From positions 1-64,000 of the forward strand of contig SHMQ01000009.1 in assembly GCA_008534395.1 (NCBI GenBank): a DNA stretch of 64,000 nt, given 5' to 3'. The stretch comes from Candidatus Acidulodesulfobacterium acidiphilum (GTDB lineage: Bacteria > SZUA-79 > Acidulodesulfobacterales > Acidulodesulfobacteraceae). The notes under the pieces are model-generated. The model was not told the DNA's origin. It did not search any database and saw only the letters and a program-made list of their open reading frames with translations. The position numbers and the translations under genes were made by a program. This document shows positions 36,235 through 45,021 of this stretch, in pieces; within the stretch, counting starts at the first letter, position 1; the number at the start of each line of letters is the position of its first letter.

Positions 36235-36717
36235 TTATTTCGGCATAAATGTTGCCATTAGTTCTGCTTCGGCGCAGATATTTCCTTCTACTTCGGCTTT
36301 GCCTGAAAAAACCCACACGAACTGTTTTCTTTTAATAAGTTCGACTTTTAAATACACCGAGTAACCGGGTAATATAGGTTTTCTGAATCTGGCCTTATCT
36401 ATTCCCATAAAATAAGTTAATTTGTTTCTTAAATCGTCATTTTCTTCCGTTTTATAAGCTAAAATGCCGCCCGCCTGAGCAAGAGCCTCTAATATTAATA
36501 CTCCTGGCATAACCGGATAACCCGGAAAATGCCCCTGAAAAAAAGGTTCGTTTATAGTAGTATTTTTAACGGCGATAATAGATTTGCCTTTTTCTAACGA
36601 TACGACTTTATCTATCATAAGAAAAGGATATCTGTGCGGTAAAAGATTTAAAATTTCTCCTATGCCTATTATTTCGCCGTCTTTCAAAACGCTTTTCTTT
36701 TCTTCTTTTTTTTCCAT
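36235..36717 (-). CDS. fabZ: 3-hydroxyacyl-ACP dehydratase FabZ
   Basis: The 160-residue hot-dog-fold enzyme dehydrates 3-hydroxyacyl-ACP in fatty-acid elongation and competes with LpxA/LpxD for their substrate. The catalytic His is in PHRYPFLMIDKV and the Glu in GHFPGYPVMPGVLILEALAQAGG. It lies 6 bases after lpxD in the conserved lpxD-fabZ-lpxA order. Length is normal; the N-terminus is Lys/Glu-rich. Confidence 0.96.
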   Translation of the reverse strand: MEKKEEKKSVLKDGEIIGIGEILNLLPHRYPFLMIDKVVSLEKGKSIIAVKNTTINEPFFQGHFPGYPVMPGVLILEALAQAGGILAYKTEENDDLRNKLTYFMGIDKARFRKPILPGYSVYLKVELIKRKQFVWVFSGKAEVEGNICAEAELMATFMPK

Positions 36718-36723
36718 TTTTTT

Positions 36724-37776
36724 TCAATCCTTAGTTTTTGAAATTTCCTTTAATTTCTTATATAATTCCGGAAGTTTCTTAAAAAGCACTACCGAGTTGC
36801 GCCATTCTTTTATAGGAAAAGCGGGCGAACCGGATAAAATCTCGCCGTCTTTTATATTGCCCGATATTCCCGACTGAGCCGCTATCATAACGTTGTTTCC
36901 GACTTCGATATGTCCGGCTATACCGACCTGTCCGCCTATAGTAACGTTATCGCCGATTTCAGTACTGCCCGCAATTCCTGTTTGAGCCGCTATAACGCAA
37001 TTTTTACCTATTATTACGTTGTGGGCAACCTGAACTAAATTATCTATTTTTGTTCCCGCTCCGATTTTGGTAAAATCTACTGCGCCTCTGTCTATAGTTG
37101 TATTAGCGCCTATTTCTACATTGTCCTCAAGCTCTGCATATCCAGTATGGATTATCTTAACGTAACCGGATTTGCCTCGTGCAAAACCAAAGCCGTCGCT
37201 GCCTATAACGGCTCCTGCATGTATTATACAGTTATTGCCTATTTTAGAATCGTCATAAATCGTAACGTTGGGGTATATTAGGACGTTATTGCCAATATTT
37301 ACTTTATTTCCGATATTTACGTTAGACATTATCCTGCAATTATCCCCTATAGAGCTGCCTTCGCCTATATAAACTCCTGGATAAATTACGGTATTTTCAC
37401 CCTTTTTTGATGTTGCTCCTATATAATATCTATTTTGGAAGTTTTTCCTGATATCATTGTAATCTATTTTATTTTTTTCGTCGATAAAATTTTTAAAAAT
37501 TTGCGTAGCTTGTGCAAAAGAAAGGTATGAATTTTTGGAATCTAAAATTATAAACTTAACTTTGGAAGGTAATTCACTTTTTAGAGACTCATAATCCATA
37601 ATAACAGCGCAAGCTTTGGTATCAATGAGCTGCTTTAAATATTTATGTCCGGCGGCAAAAGAGATTTCGTTCTCTTTTGCCGCTTTAAGCGAACCTATTC
37701 CTGAAACGTCTATATCGTTGATATCACCTATAACTTTGTTAAAAGATAAAGAAGATATTAAATCTTTTAAAAGCAT
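36724..37776 (-). CDS. lpxD: UDP-3-O-(3-hydroxyacyl)glucosamine N-acyltransferase
   Basis: The 350-residue enzyme does the third lipid A step. An N-terminal uridine-binding domain (about 1-105) precedes a long hexapeptide beta-helix ([18 protein letters not shown] and onward). The catalytic histidine is in [14 protein letters not shown] and the C-terminal helix closes with [11 protein letters not shown]. It is 54 bases after skp and 6 before fabZ. Confidence 0.96.
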   Translation of the reverse strand: MLLKDLISSLSFNKVIGDINDIDVSGIGSLKAAKENEISFAAGHKYLKQLIDTKACAVIMDYESLKSELPSKVKFIILDSKNSYLSFAQATQIFKNFIDEKNKIDYNDIRKNFQNRYYIGATSKKGENTVIYPGVYIGEGSSIGDNCRIMSNVNIGNKVNIGNNVLIYPNVTIYDDSKIGNNCIIHAGAVIGSDGFGFARGKSGYVKIIHTGYAELEDNVEIGANTTIDRGAVDFTKIGAGTKIDNLVQVAHNVIIGKNCVIAAQTGIAGSTEIGDNVTIGGQVGIAGHIEVGNNVMIAAQSGISGNIKDGEILSGSPAFPIKEWRNSVVLFKKLPELYKKLKEISKTKD

Positions 37777-37830
37777 AAATATAAATAAATATTATAAATT
37801 TCTGAAAATTAGTTAAGATTTTATTTTTAT

Positions 37831-38358
37831 TTATTTTGCATTTATCTGCCGTAAAACTTGATTGGTTATATCTATTGAATTAGCTCTGTAAACTACGCTT
37901 GGTCTGTCTATGACTAAAATATATCCTTCTTTTTTTGCAATAGAGTTAATAATCGACGTGGCTTTATTGACTATTCCCTTTAGCAATTCAAATCTTTTTT
38001 CGGACATAACGCCCCGAATATGTTTTTCCTGAGCGGAATAGTTTGATATATCCGTTTCAAATTCTCTGGTTTTTTTTGTTTTTTCCGCGGCGGACATTAT
38101 AGAACCGTTATTTTTTAAATCAGCCTGAATTGCCGCAATTTTTTTTCTCATGGCAAGAAGCCTTCTGCTATATTTGGAAGCTAACGCTTTTAATTCACTG
38201 TTTGCAGCTTTTCCTTGGTTGGACATTGCAATAACTTTCTGCATATTAACGACTGCAATGCTTGAACCTGCCGCATTTGCTTTGACTGAGCCAAAAATGA
38301 TAGTTGCCGCTAACATTAAAAAAACTGCTAAACTTAAATTGAAAATAATTTTTTTCAT
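37831..38358 (-). CDS. skp: OmpH/Skp-family periplasmic chaperone
   Basis: This 175-residue protein has a signal peptide (KKIIFNLSLAVFLMLAATII, cleavage near GSVKANAAG) and the Skp pattern IAVVNMQKVIAMSNQGKAANSELKAL, a charged helical hairpin (about 60-125) and a C-terminal ILVIDRPSVVYRANSIDITNQVL. Skp holds unfolded outer-membrane proteins in the periplasm and hands them to BamA, its upstream neighbour at 52 bases. Sequence in this family is weakly conserved, so the call leans on layout and position. Confidence 0.88.
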   Translation of the reverse strand: MKKIIFNLSLAVFLMLAATIIFGSVKANAAGSSIAVVNMQKVIAMSNQGKAANSELKALASKYSRRLLAMRKKIAAIQADLKNNGSIMSAAEKTKKTREFETDISNYSAQEKHIRGVMSEKRFELLKGIVNKATSIINSIAKKEGYILVIDRPSVVYRANSIDITNQVLRQINAK

Positions 38359-38410
38359 AAAAAATCTCCTTATTTATATTTAATTTTATATTTGCTGCCT
38401 TTTCTCATTT

Positions 38411-41155
38411 CTAAATACCAGGAAGGCCTTCTCCAAGACTAAACTGTATTCTTGTAGAATTATTACCGTTAATGGGCGACCCAAGTATCTTGCCGTAAGT
38501 GATAGTAATGGGTCCAAACGGAGAATACCAGTTAAAACCAATACCTGCCGCCTGAACTAAACTTATAGGAAAGACTGGCTCGCTTTGCAGCCAAGCATTA
38601 CCTGCATTCCACCACAAAAATCCGTAAAATTTCATCCGTTTTAGAATAGGTATAAAATATTTTGCCTGAACGGTAAACATTTTAGTGCCGCCGACTAAAT
38701 TTCCGTCTTCCGACGGACCTACCGAGTCATACATAAAGCCCAAAAGAGGATAATTGTTCATTATGCCGCCGACAAAAAACCGTTGGTATATAGGAAGAGG
38801 GTAAGAAGAGTTAGTTCCCGTTATATAGCCCAACTGAGCCCCTTGCATAAAAGAAGTTCCCCACCACAACGGAATGTAATGATTAGCCTGAATTACGTAT
38901 TTAACGAAATCGTCGTTTCCGCCTATAGGAGGTCCGGCATAACTTACTCTAAAACTGTCCATATCGCCTGCCGTGGGTACTATAGGATTATTTAACGTAT
39001 TATAAACCGTCGTCAAAGAAACTTCGCTTGTAGTAACCTTCCCCTGCGGTAAAATATTTGTAAGACCCTGTATGATAACGGAATTATCCTGCTCTAACAA
39101 GTACCTAAAATATTCCGTCAATACGTTGCCGTATAAAGGATAACCGAAAGTTACCGAACCGCCGACCGAACGGTATGCAAACTCGTAATACAGAGAGTTA
39201 AACGTATCGTACAAAGAAAGGCTTGCCGACAACGGTCTTGCGAAAATATACGTAAGATACGGCTGAAGTACATTAAAACTGTACGACTGATAAGGACCGC
39301 CCGCCTGAACGTTAATAGATGCGGAAATTCCGGTTCCGAACAGGTTGGATTCCGATATAGACGATATAGCCATAAAAGACGTAGCCGAACTGTAGCCGCC
39401 CCCTATGGTAAATTTACCGGTACTCTGTTCTTTTACATGCACTTTGACGTTTAATATATTCCTGCCCGGCACTTTTTCCGTAGTTATGGTAACATGCTTG
39501 AAATACATCAAGTTTTTTAAATTCTGCCTAGATATTTTTATTAGCTTAGGATTGTATTTCTCGCCGGGAAAAAGCACGAGCGCCCTTAAAATAACGTAAC
39601 TGTATGTAATATCGTTTCCGGTAATAGTAATCTTACCGAATTTGGCGATTTTACCTTTGTGAACTATCAAAGATACCAATACCGAGCTGGTCTTGCGTTT
39701 TATCTTAATAGACGGCTGTACGTTTGCAAAAGCATAACCCTTATAGGTAAAGTATTTAGTTATGCTTAAAATTTCTTTTTCTATATTTTTCCTGTTAAAT
39801 ATCGACCCCGGCTTTGTTATTATAAGTTTTTGCACGGCCTGATATTCTTTGGAATTTTTCTTGGTTCCTTTTATCGTAAGATTAACTTTAGATACCCTGA
39901 ATTGAGGTCCCTGCACTATCCTTATGATAATAGTTACGTATTTTTTATCTTTTGAAAATATAAACAGAGGTTTTTTTACGCTGACTTCAATATATCCGTG
40001 ATTATAATAAAAACTTAAAAGTTTAATAATCTGCGTATTTAATCTCGCTTTTTTAAATTTTCCCGCCCCCGTTATCCATGTAAGAAGGTTAACCGTCTTA
40101 ATGCCCATAACCGATGCAAGCTTTCCGGAAGTAAACGATGTATTACCTCTGAATTCAACTTTGTTAACCATTACCGGCTGATTTTGTTTTATTGCAAAAT
40201 CAACGGATACGTAGTTTCCCGGAAGAATTTTCTTCTTCACTTTTACTTTAGCGTTATAATAGCCTTCGGCAGAATATACAAATTTTAATATTTTTAACGC
40301 TTTATCGATTTCATACGAACTGTATGGTCTTTCCGGTTTTACGTTTATAATTTTTTTAATTTTTTTAACGCTTACGGAACCGTTCCCCGTGTATTTTATA
40401 GACTTTATAAGAGGTCTTTCCGATACTATAAAGGTTATTATAAGCTGATTTCCATGAGGCTTAACGTTGACTAAAACATTTTTAAAATATCCGGTTTTAT
40501 AAAGTTTTTTTACGCTGTCGTTAATTTTTTTAATAGAATATTCCCCGCCTTTATTAACTTCAATGCGATTCATTATAAAACCTTTACCTACTCTAACATT
40601 TCCTTTGACTCTTACGGCATATATAATTTTATTAAAAACAGTCTTTTTGATAGTCTTATTTTTTTCAATATTGCCGAATATAAAATTAGATACTTTTAAT
40701 GACAACAAATTGACGTCTTTATCGAACTGCATTGTACCGCTACCGGATAAATTAACGGTTTTAGACTTATAAACATTCGATACGTCTATAAACATAGCAT
40801 GGACGGTAAAATTAGAACCGAATCTCGAAATACTTCCCGTTATAATGTAGTTTGAATGATAAACTATGCCGAGCTTTTTTATCCGGACTAAGTTTATTTT
40901 TTTATCGTAGTTAAAGTAAGGTTTAGTTTTTAATTTAGTATAAGCAAAAACAAAATAAGGCTTTCCTGAATTTAAATATTTTTTAAAACTTTCGGCAAAA
41001 GATTTTTTTATGGATGTTAATGAGGGGGAGCCTTTCTGATAAAAAAAACCCGTCCAGACGTTTTTATTGTTCAGTGCCGCATAAGCGTTAATAGAATTTA
41101 AAATTAAAACGCCGGCTATAATAATTCCTAAAAATACTTGCTTAAAAAATTTCAT
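38411..41155 (-). CDS. bamA: Outer membrane protein assembly factor BamA with extra N-terminal domain
   Basis: This 914-residue protein (about 100 longer than E. coli BamA) has a signal peptide at 1-27, then an extra domain at about 28-175. Five POTRA domains follow from about 181 (VRVKGNVRVGKGFIMNRIEV), and a 16-strand barrel from about 570 ends in IQFSLGEGLPGI. The barrel L6 motif is present near LPIYQRFFVGG. BamA folds and inserts outer-membrane proteins. The extra domain reads YIITGSISRFGSNFTVHAMF, similar in layout to TolB-N or LpoB/CsgG-type folds; that match is inference. Aromatic end residues are less clear, as the chain stops in Ile. No ribosome site precedes ATG 41155. Confidence 0.93.
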   Translation of the reverse strand: MKFFKQVFLGIIIAGVLILNSINAYAALNNKNVWTGFFYQKGSPSLTSIKKSFAESFKKYLNSGKPYFVFAYTKLKTKPYFNYDKKINLVRIKKLGIVYHSNYIITGSISRFGSNFTVHAMFIDVSNVYKSKTVNLSGSGTMQFDKDVNLLSLKVSNFIFGNIEKNKTIKKTVFNKIIYAVRVKGNVRVGKGFIMNRIEVNKGGEYSIKKINDSVKKLYKTGYFKNVLVNVKPHGNQLIITFIVSERPLIKSIKYTGNGSVSVKKIKKIINVKPERPYSSYEIDKALKILKFVYSAEGYYNAKVKVKKKILPGNYVSVDFAIKQNQPVMVNKVEFRGNTSFTSGKLASVMGIKTVNLLTWITGAGKFKKARLNTQIIKLLSFYYNHGYIEVSVKKPLFIFSKDKKYVTIIIRIVQGPQFRVSKVNLTIKGTKKNSKEYQAVQKLIITKPGSIFNRKNIEKEILSITKYFTYKGYAFANVQPSIKIKRKTSSVLVSLIVHKGKIAKFGKITITGNDITYSYVILRALVLFPGEKYNPKLIKISRQNLKNLMYFKHVTITTEKVPGRNILNVKVHVKEQSTGKFTIGGGYSSATSFMAISSISESNLFGTGISASINVQAGGPYQSYSFNVLQPYLTYIFARPLSASLSLYDTFNSLYYEFAYRSVGGSVTFGYPLYGNVLTEYFRYLLEQDNSVIIQGLTNILPQGKVTTSEVSLTTVYNTLNNPIVPTAGDMDSFRVSYAGPPIGGNDDFVKYVIQANHYIPLWWGTSFMQGAQLGYITGTNSSYPLPIYQRFFVGGIMNNYPLLGFMYDSVGPSEDGNLVGGTKMFTVQAKYFIPILKRMKFYGFLWWNAGNAWLQSEPVFPISLVQAAGIGFNWYSPFGPITITYGKILGSPINGNNSTRIQFSLGEGLPGI

Positions 41156-41161
41156 TTTAAT

Positions 41162-41190
41162 AAACTATCAAATATTAGAATTTATGTCAA
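41162..41190 (-). promoter_or_regulatory. Candidate bamA promoter, possibly giving a leaderless mRNA
   Basis: On the minus strand a perfect TTGACA (41190-41185) is followed after 17 bases by TAGTTT (41167-41162), a weak -10. Only 6 bases then separate it from the bamA ATG at 41155. If used, transcription would start at or next to the start codon, consistent with the missing Shine-Dalgarno sequence. The weak -10 makes this uncertain. Confidence 0.35.
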
Positions 41191-41193
41191 TTG

Positions 41194-41280
41194 AAAAAGG
41201 TGTCAGATTAATTTTGCGCATCATCTTTTATCTTTAATTATTTTTTTTCGTATACGCAAAATAAAATCTGACACCTTTTT
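41194..41280. repeat. 87-bp REPIN-like inverted repeat; possible bidirectional terminator
   Basis: The left arm AAAAAGGTGTCAGATT continues to TTTTGCG (41194-41218), and the right arm (41255-41280) is its near-exact reverse complement with one extra base. The loop is 36 bases. The arms match those at 57207-57292 while the loops differ, so this is a dispersed element, not a chance hairpin. Ending in CCTTTTT on both strands, it could stop transcription between lolD and bamA. Confidence 0.8.
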
Positions 41281-41285
41281 CCAAA

Positions 41286-41320
41286 TTGGAAAGCCAGAAT
41301 TCAATTCCGGCACCATCACA
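41286..41320. repeat. Single REP-like unit overlapping the lolD stop codon
   Basis: GCCAGAATTCAATTCCGGC at 41293-41311, with flanks TTGGAAA and ACCATCACAAA, is an inverted copy of the 37-bp unit repeated at 44922-45015. One base breaks the palindrome. The lolD stop codon (41316-41318) lies inside the unit, so the last few bases of the gene are made of repeat sequence. Confidence 0.75.
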
Positions 41321-42014
41321 AATTGACCTCTTCTATTAACCCGTTGGAAATTTTAATTTTACGGCTCATCATGGCGGAAAAATTTGCGTCATGAGTAACT
41401 ATAGCAAGGGTTTTCCCATATTTTTTATTAAGTCCGATAATTATTTCATGAAGTTTTTCGGCATGTCGCGGGTCGAGATTGCCGGTAGGTTCATCCATTA
41501 ATATAACCTCGGGAGAGCATACGAGCGCCCTTGCAATTGCCGCTCTCTGCTGTTCGCCGCCGGAAAGCATATAGGGTTTAAAATTAAGTCTTTTTTCAAG
41601 ACCCATTTCGCAAAGATAATCCTTAGCAATTTTAAACGCCGCATTTTTGTTTTCTTTCCTTATCAGTAACGGCATTGCCGCATTTTCTAAACAGCTGAAC
41701 TCATTTAAAAGATAGTGAAATTGAAAAACGAAACCTATATTTTTATTTCTGAAACGGGCAAGATTTGCGTCGGAAAGAGAATAAACGTCGGATTGTCCGA
41801 AATATTCGATACTGCCCGAATCAGGCTTAAGAAGCGTTCCCATGATATGCAGAAGAGTGCTTTTTCCGGTACCGGATTCTCCGGTAATAGCAACGGTATC
41901 GCCTCTTTTTATTTCAAAATCGGCTTTGTTTAAAATATTTACGGTTTCATTTCCGGCCTTAAAAATCTTGACTATGTTTTTTAATGAAACGGCTGAATTG
42001 CTTTGTATATTCAT
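41316..42014 (-). CDS. lolD: Lipoprotein-releasing system ATP-binding protein
   Basis: The 232-residue ABC ATPase powers extraction of outer-membrane lipoproteins by LolC/E. Walker A is GESGTGKS, the signature is MLSGGEQQRAAIARAL, Walker B is VILMDEPTGNLD, and the switch H is in IVTHD. The conserved Q-loop segment FVFQFHYLLNEFSCLENAAMPL is LolD-like. It follows the lolC/E gene by 54 bases. REP-like DNA lies on both sides, and no ribosome-binding site is seen before ATG 42014. MacB-type ATPases are similar, but the gene partner supports LolD. Confidence 0.93.
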   Translation of the reverse strand: MNIQSNSAVSLKNIVKIFKAGNETVNILNKADFEIKRGDTVAITGESGTGKSTLLHIMGTLLKPDSGSIEYFGQSDVYSLSDANLARFRNKNIGFVFQFHYLLNEFSCLENAAMPLLIRKENKNAAFKIAKDYLCEMGLEKRLNFKPYMLSGGEQQRAAIARALVCSPEVILMDEPTGNLDPRHAEKLHEIIIGLNKKYGKTLAIVTHDANFSAMMSRKIKISNGLIEEVNL

Positions 42015-42023
42015 AATTTACAA

Positions 42024-42056
42024 TTTTGACGGGGCAGAATTCAATTATACCCCCGT
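42024..42056. repeat. Decayed REP-like palindrome between lolC/E and lolD
   Basis: TTTTGACGGGGCAGAATT followed by CAATTATACCCCCGT carries ACGGGG/CCCCGT end arms and the CAGAATTCAATT core of the window's REP family. It fills most of the 54-base gap before lolD, where a ribosome site would be expected. Confidence 0.55.
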
Positions 42057-42068
42057 AGTTATAATTCG

Positions 42069-43304
42069 CTACTCGTATCTGACGCCTTCGGCCGGGTCTA
42101 TTTTACCCGCTTTATAAGAAGGATATAAGGTTGCTATAAAACTTAAGAATATTGAACAAAAACCTATAACTACAAATTCGCCGGCTGTCATCCTAACGGG
42201 AAGCGCGGTGATGTAGTAAACCGACGACGGCAGGCTTATTATATGATACGTTTCTTCCAAATATCCTATTATAAATCCGGATATGAGTCCTAGGGCGGTT
42301 CCTATAGACCCTATAATAAGACCCTGCGCGATAAAAATAATCATTATATCTTTAGACGAAGCTCCTATGGATTTTAATACCGCTATATCTTTTCTTTTTT
42401 CCATAACGACCATTATAAGGGTTGAGATAATATTGAACGCCGCCACTAAAACTATAAGGAACAGGATAACAAACATCGTAAGTTTTTCTAATTTTATAGC
42501 GGAAAATAAATTTTTATTTAATTCTTCCCAGCTTAAAGCGTAATAAGAAGATGCCGCCGTACCCGCGTTTAATTTATCTGCAATTTTTTTCGCAAGCGCA
42601 TTAGCCGAACCCAATCTGTTTAATTTAACTTCAAGTCCGGTAACTGTGTTTGACGAAAGTCCTATAAAATTCTGGGCGTTTTTGACGGATATAAAAGAAA
42701 AAGTTGAATCGTAATTATACATTCCGCTGTTGATTATACCGCAAACGGTAAATCTTTCGGTCTTAGGCATAACGCCGAAAGGAGTGATGCGCCCTTCAGG
42801 CGAAATGATAGTAACCCTGTCTCCGACCGAAACTCCGAGATTTTGCGCTAAAACTTTGCCGAGAACTATTTCGTTTTCGTTTTTAGCGTTTAAACCGGAC
42901 AGACTGCCTTTTATCAAATATTTTTTTAAATCGGTAACTTTTTCTTCGGAATTTACGTCTATGCCTCTTAACACACTGCCGGTAGAGGTGCTTGACGAAG
43001 TTATCATAACGTCCGTGTATATAAAAGGAGAAACGTCTTTTACGCCTTTAACCGAACGTATTTTTTTTACAGCGCTTTTATAGTTGTTTACAAAGCCGTT
43101 ATAATTTAAAACTATGACCTGCGACTCTATGCCTATTACTTTTTTTTCTAAAGCATGGTCGAATCCGCTCATTACGGATATAACCACGATAAGAGCCATT
43201 ACTCCTATAGTTATTCCCATTATGGATATTAAACTGAGCAGGGATATAAAAGAATTATTCTTCGGCTTTAAATAATGCAGGGCTATTTTAGTATGAAAAC
43301 TCAT
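42069..43304 (-). CDS. lolC: Lipoprotein-releasing system transmembrane protein LolC/E
   Basis: The 411-residue permease has four membrane segments (one near 25-45, three in the last third) around a large periplasmic MacB_PCD-type domain. Typical parts are LLSLISIMGITIGVMALIVVISVMSGFD and the C-terminal TLYPSYKAGKIDPAEGVRYE. One gene stands where E. coli has lolC and lolE, so it probably works as a homodimer (LolF-like) with LolD. It detaches lipoproteins from the inner membrane for LolA. It lies 43 bases after lysS. Confidence 0.92.
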   Translation of the reverse strand: MSFHTKIALHYLKPKNNSFISLLSLISIMGITIGVMALIVVISVMSGFDHALEKKVIGIESQVIVLNYNGFVNNYKSAVKKIRSVKGVKDVSPFIYTDVMITSSSTSTGSVLRGIDVNSEEKVTDLKKYLIKGSLSGLNAKNENEIVLGKVLAQNLGVSVGDRVTIISPEGRITPFGVMPKTERFTVCGIINSGMYNYDSTFSFISVKNAQNFIGLSSNTVTGLEVKLNRLGSANALAKKIADKLNAGTAASSYYALSWEELNKNLFSAIKLEKLTMFVILFLIVLVAAFNIISTLIMVVMEKRKDIAVLKSIGASSKDIMIIFIAQGLIIGSIGTALGLISGFIIGYLEETYHIISLPSSVYYITALPVRMTAGEFVVIGFCSIFLSFIATLYPSYKAGKIDPAEGVRYE

Positions 43305-43347
43305 TATTATAATAATACTATTGATTTCGTTGATTTTGCAAGTTTAT

Positions 43348-44835
43348 TTATTTAACGGGTTTAAGCAGCGGAAACAATATGACGTCCCTTATGGAGCTAG
43401 AATTCGTCAAAAGCATAACTACCCTGTCTATGCCTATTCCGCAACCCGCGGTAGGCGGAAGTCCCTGCTTTAAAGCTTCTATATAATCGTCGTCCATTTC
43501 CGCCGGCAAGCCTTCTTTAATTTTTATTTCTACCTGCATTTTAAAACGTTCTTCCTGATCGAGCGGATCGTTTAGTTCCGAAAACCCGTTGCCTATCTCT
43601 CTTCCGGCTATAAAAAGCTCGAACCTTTCAGTCACCGAACCGTCTTTATCGTTTCGCCTAGCAAGCGGGGAGCTTTCTACCGGATAATCTGTAATAAAAG
43701 TAGGATTCATAAGTTTAGGCTCTACCGTTTCGTCGAATAGAATAGTTAATAATTCTCCAAGACTGTCCGTTTTGCTTATACCTGGGGTGTTTCTCTTCGT
43801 TAAAATATCGAAAACTTTTTCTACGGTATCTATTTCTTCGGGTTTAAACCCGCCTATGTCTACTAAACTATCTTTAAGTTTAATTTTTTTAAAAGGCGGC
43901 TTAAAATTCAATTTTTCCGTTCCATAATCTATTTCGTAATTGCCGCAAATTTTTAACGCCAGTTCCGACATCATTTTTTCGACGAATTCCATAAGAGAAT
44001 TATTTTCGGAATAAGCCGTATAAAATTCCAGCATCGTAAACTCCGGATTATGCCGGACGGATATTCCTTCGTTCCTGAAATTTCTGCCTATTTCGTAAAC
44101 GCGGTCGAATCCTCCTACTACTATCCTTTTTAAGTATAATTCCGGCGCTATTCTCATATAAAGTTCTAAATTAAGAGCATTATGATGGGTTTTAAAAGGT
44201 CTTGCGGTGGCTCCGCCAGGATTAGCTTGCATCATGGGAGTTTCTACTTCGAGAAAATCGTTCGCGTCTAAAAAAGATCTGAAAAACCTTATGGTTTCGG
44301 CTCTTTTCTTAAAAATTTCCCTGACTTCCCGACTTGCTATTAAATCTACGTATCTTTTTCTAAAGCGGACTTCGATATCTTTGAGTCCGTGCCATTTTTC
44401 GGGAAGAGGGAGTAAAGACTTCGTTAAAATATGAATACTTTCTACTTTGATAGTAAGTTCGTCGGTTTTCGTCCTGAAAAGATGTCCTTTGACGCCGCAA
44501 ATATCACCGGAATCGATATAATCTTTAAACAGCTCGAAATCATTTTCCGGTATCCCGTCTTTCTGAATATAGCACTGGATTTCTCCAAAGCCGTCCCTTA
44601 TCCTAAAAAAAGCCGCCTTGCCAAAACTTCTTATAATAATTATCCTGCCTGCGGTTTCTACTTCTGCCCTGTTGCTTTCAAAAAAATCTTTATCGTTGCC
44701 GCCGAATTTTTCTATTATATTCTTTATATTTTCCTTCTTTTTAAAATCGTTTGAAAAAGGATTTATTCCTTTTTCTCTTAATTTATTTAATTTATCCAAG
44801 CGATTATTTTCCAAAATATTTAATTCCTGTTCCAT
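43348..44835 (-). CDS. lysS: Lysyl-tRNA synthetase, class II
   Basis: The 495-residue enzyme charges tRNA-Lys. The N-terminal OB-fold anticodon-binding domain is at about 55-160 (AGRIIIIRSFGKAAFFRIRDGFGEIQCYIQ). The class II core has motif 1 in FLEVETPMMQANPGGATARPF, motif 2 in YEIGRNFRNEGISVRHNPEFTMLEFY and motif 3 in GCGIGIDRVVMLLTNSSSIRDVILFP. Length is normal. It follows prfB, a pairing also seen in E. coli. An AAAGGAG ribosome site precedes ATG 44835. Confidence 0.97.
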   Translation of the reverse strand: MEQELNILENNRLDKLNKLREKGINPFSNDFKKKENIKNIIEKFGGNDKDFFESNRAEVETAGRIIIIRSFGKAAFFRIRDGFGEIQCYIQKDGIPENDFELFKDYIDSGDICGVKGHLFRTKTDELTIKVESIHILTKSLLPLPEKWHGLKDIEVRFRKRYVDLIASREVREIFKKRAETIRFFRSFLDANDFLEVETPMMQANPGGATARPFKTHHNALNLELYMRIAPELYLKRIVVGGFDRVYEIGRNFRNEGISVRHNPEFTMLEFYTAYSENNSLMEFVEKMMSELALKICGNYEIDYGTEKLNFKPPFKKIKLKDSLVDIGGFKPEEIDTVEKVFDILTKRNTPGISKTDSLGELLTILFDETVEPKLMNPTFITDYPVESSPLARRNDKDGSVTERFELFIAGREIGNGFSELNDPLDQEERFKMQVEIKIKEGLPAEMDDDYIEALKQGLPPTAGCGIGIDRVVMLLTNSSSIRDVILFPLLKPVK

Positions 44836-44880
44836 TATATATCTCCTTTGTCAATTTTTCCCATTCATAAATTGATAAAC

Positions 44881-44913
44881 GAAGGGATTGCTTCACTATC
44901 GTTTACAATGACT
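44881..44913. repeat. Possible decayed copy of a GGGATTGCTTC...CAATGACT repeat
   Basis: GGGATTGCTTC, a short AT-rich middle, then CAATGACT resembles a dispersed repeat seen from memory in many bacterial genomes (GGATTGCTTCG...GCAATGAC). A similar GGGATTGCTTTGC string lies on the minus strand near 60334-60322. Two weak copies only, so this is tentative. Confidence 0.3.
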
Positions 44914-44919
44914 AATACG

Positions 44920-45015
44920 CGCAGAATTGAATTCTGGCTTTCCATTTTGATACAGTGCCAGAATTGAATTCTGGCTTTCCATTTTGTGACGGTGCCAGAA
45001 TTGAATTCTGGCACC
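44920..45015. repeat. Tandem array of REP-like palindromes, 37-bp period
   Basis: Three palindromes of the form GCCAGAATTGAATTCTGGC (9-base arms, one central base) begin at 44922, 44959 and 44996, exactly 37 bases apart. The connectors, CTTTCCATTTTG followed by (A/T)(T/G)AC(A/G)GTG, are nearly identical. The first copy lacks its outer C and the last ends in ACCG. The array fills the gap between prfB and lysS. The unit also occurs singly, inverted, at 41286-41320. Confidence 0.9.
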
Positions 45016-45021
45016 GTAATA

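Noticed and set aside
35702-36364. 220-residue open frame on the plus strand across lpxA and fabZ
   Set aside because: It is antisense to two well-supported lipid A genes, has no ribosome site and encodes a Tyr/Ser/Phe-rich string typical of the reverse frame of AT-rich coding DNA.
44920-45015. Short CRISPR array
   Set aside because: The regular 37-bp period comes from a palindrome plus a conserved connector. There are no variable spacers, only three units, and no cas genes.
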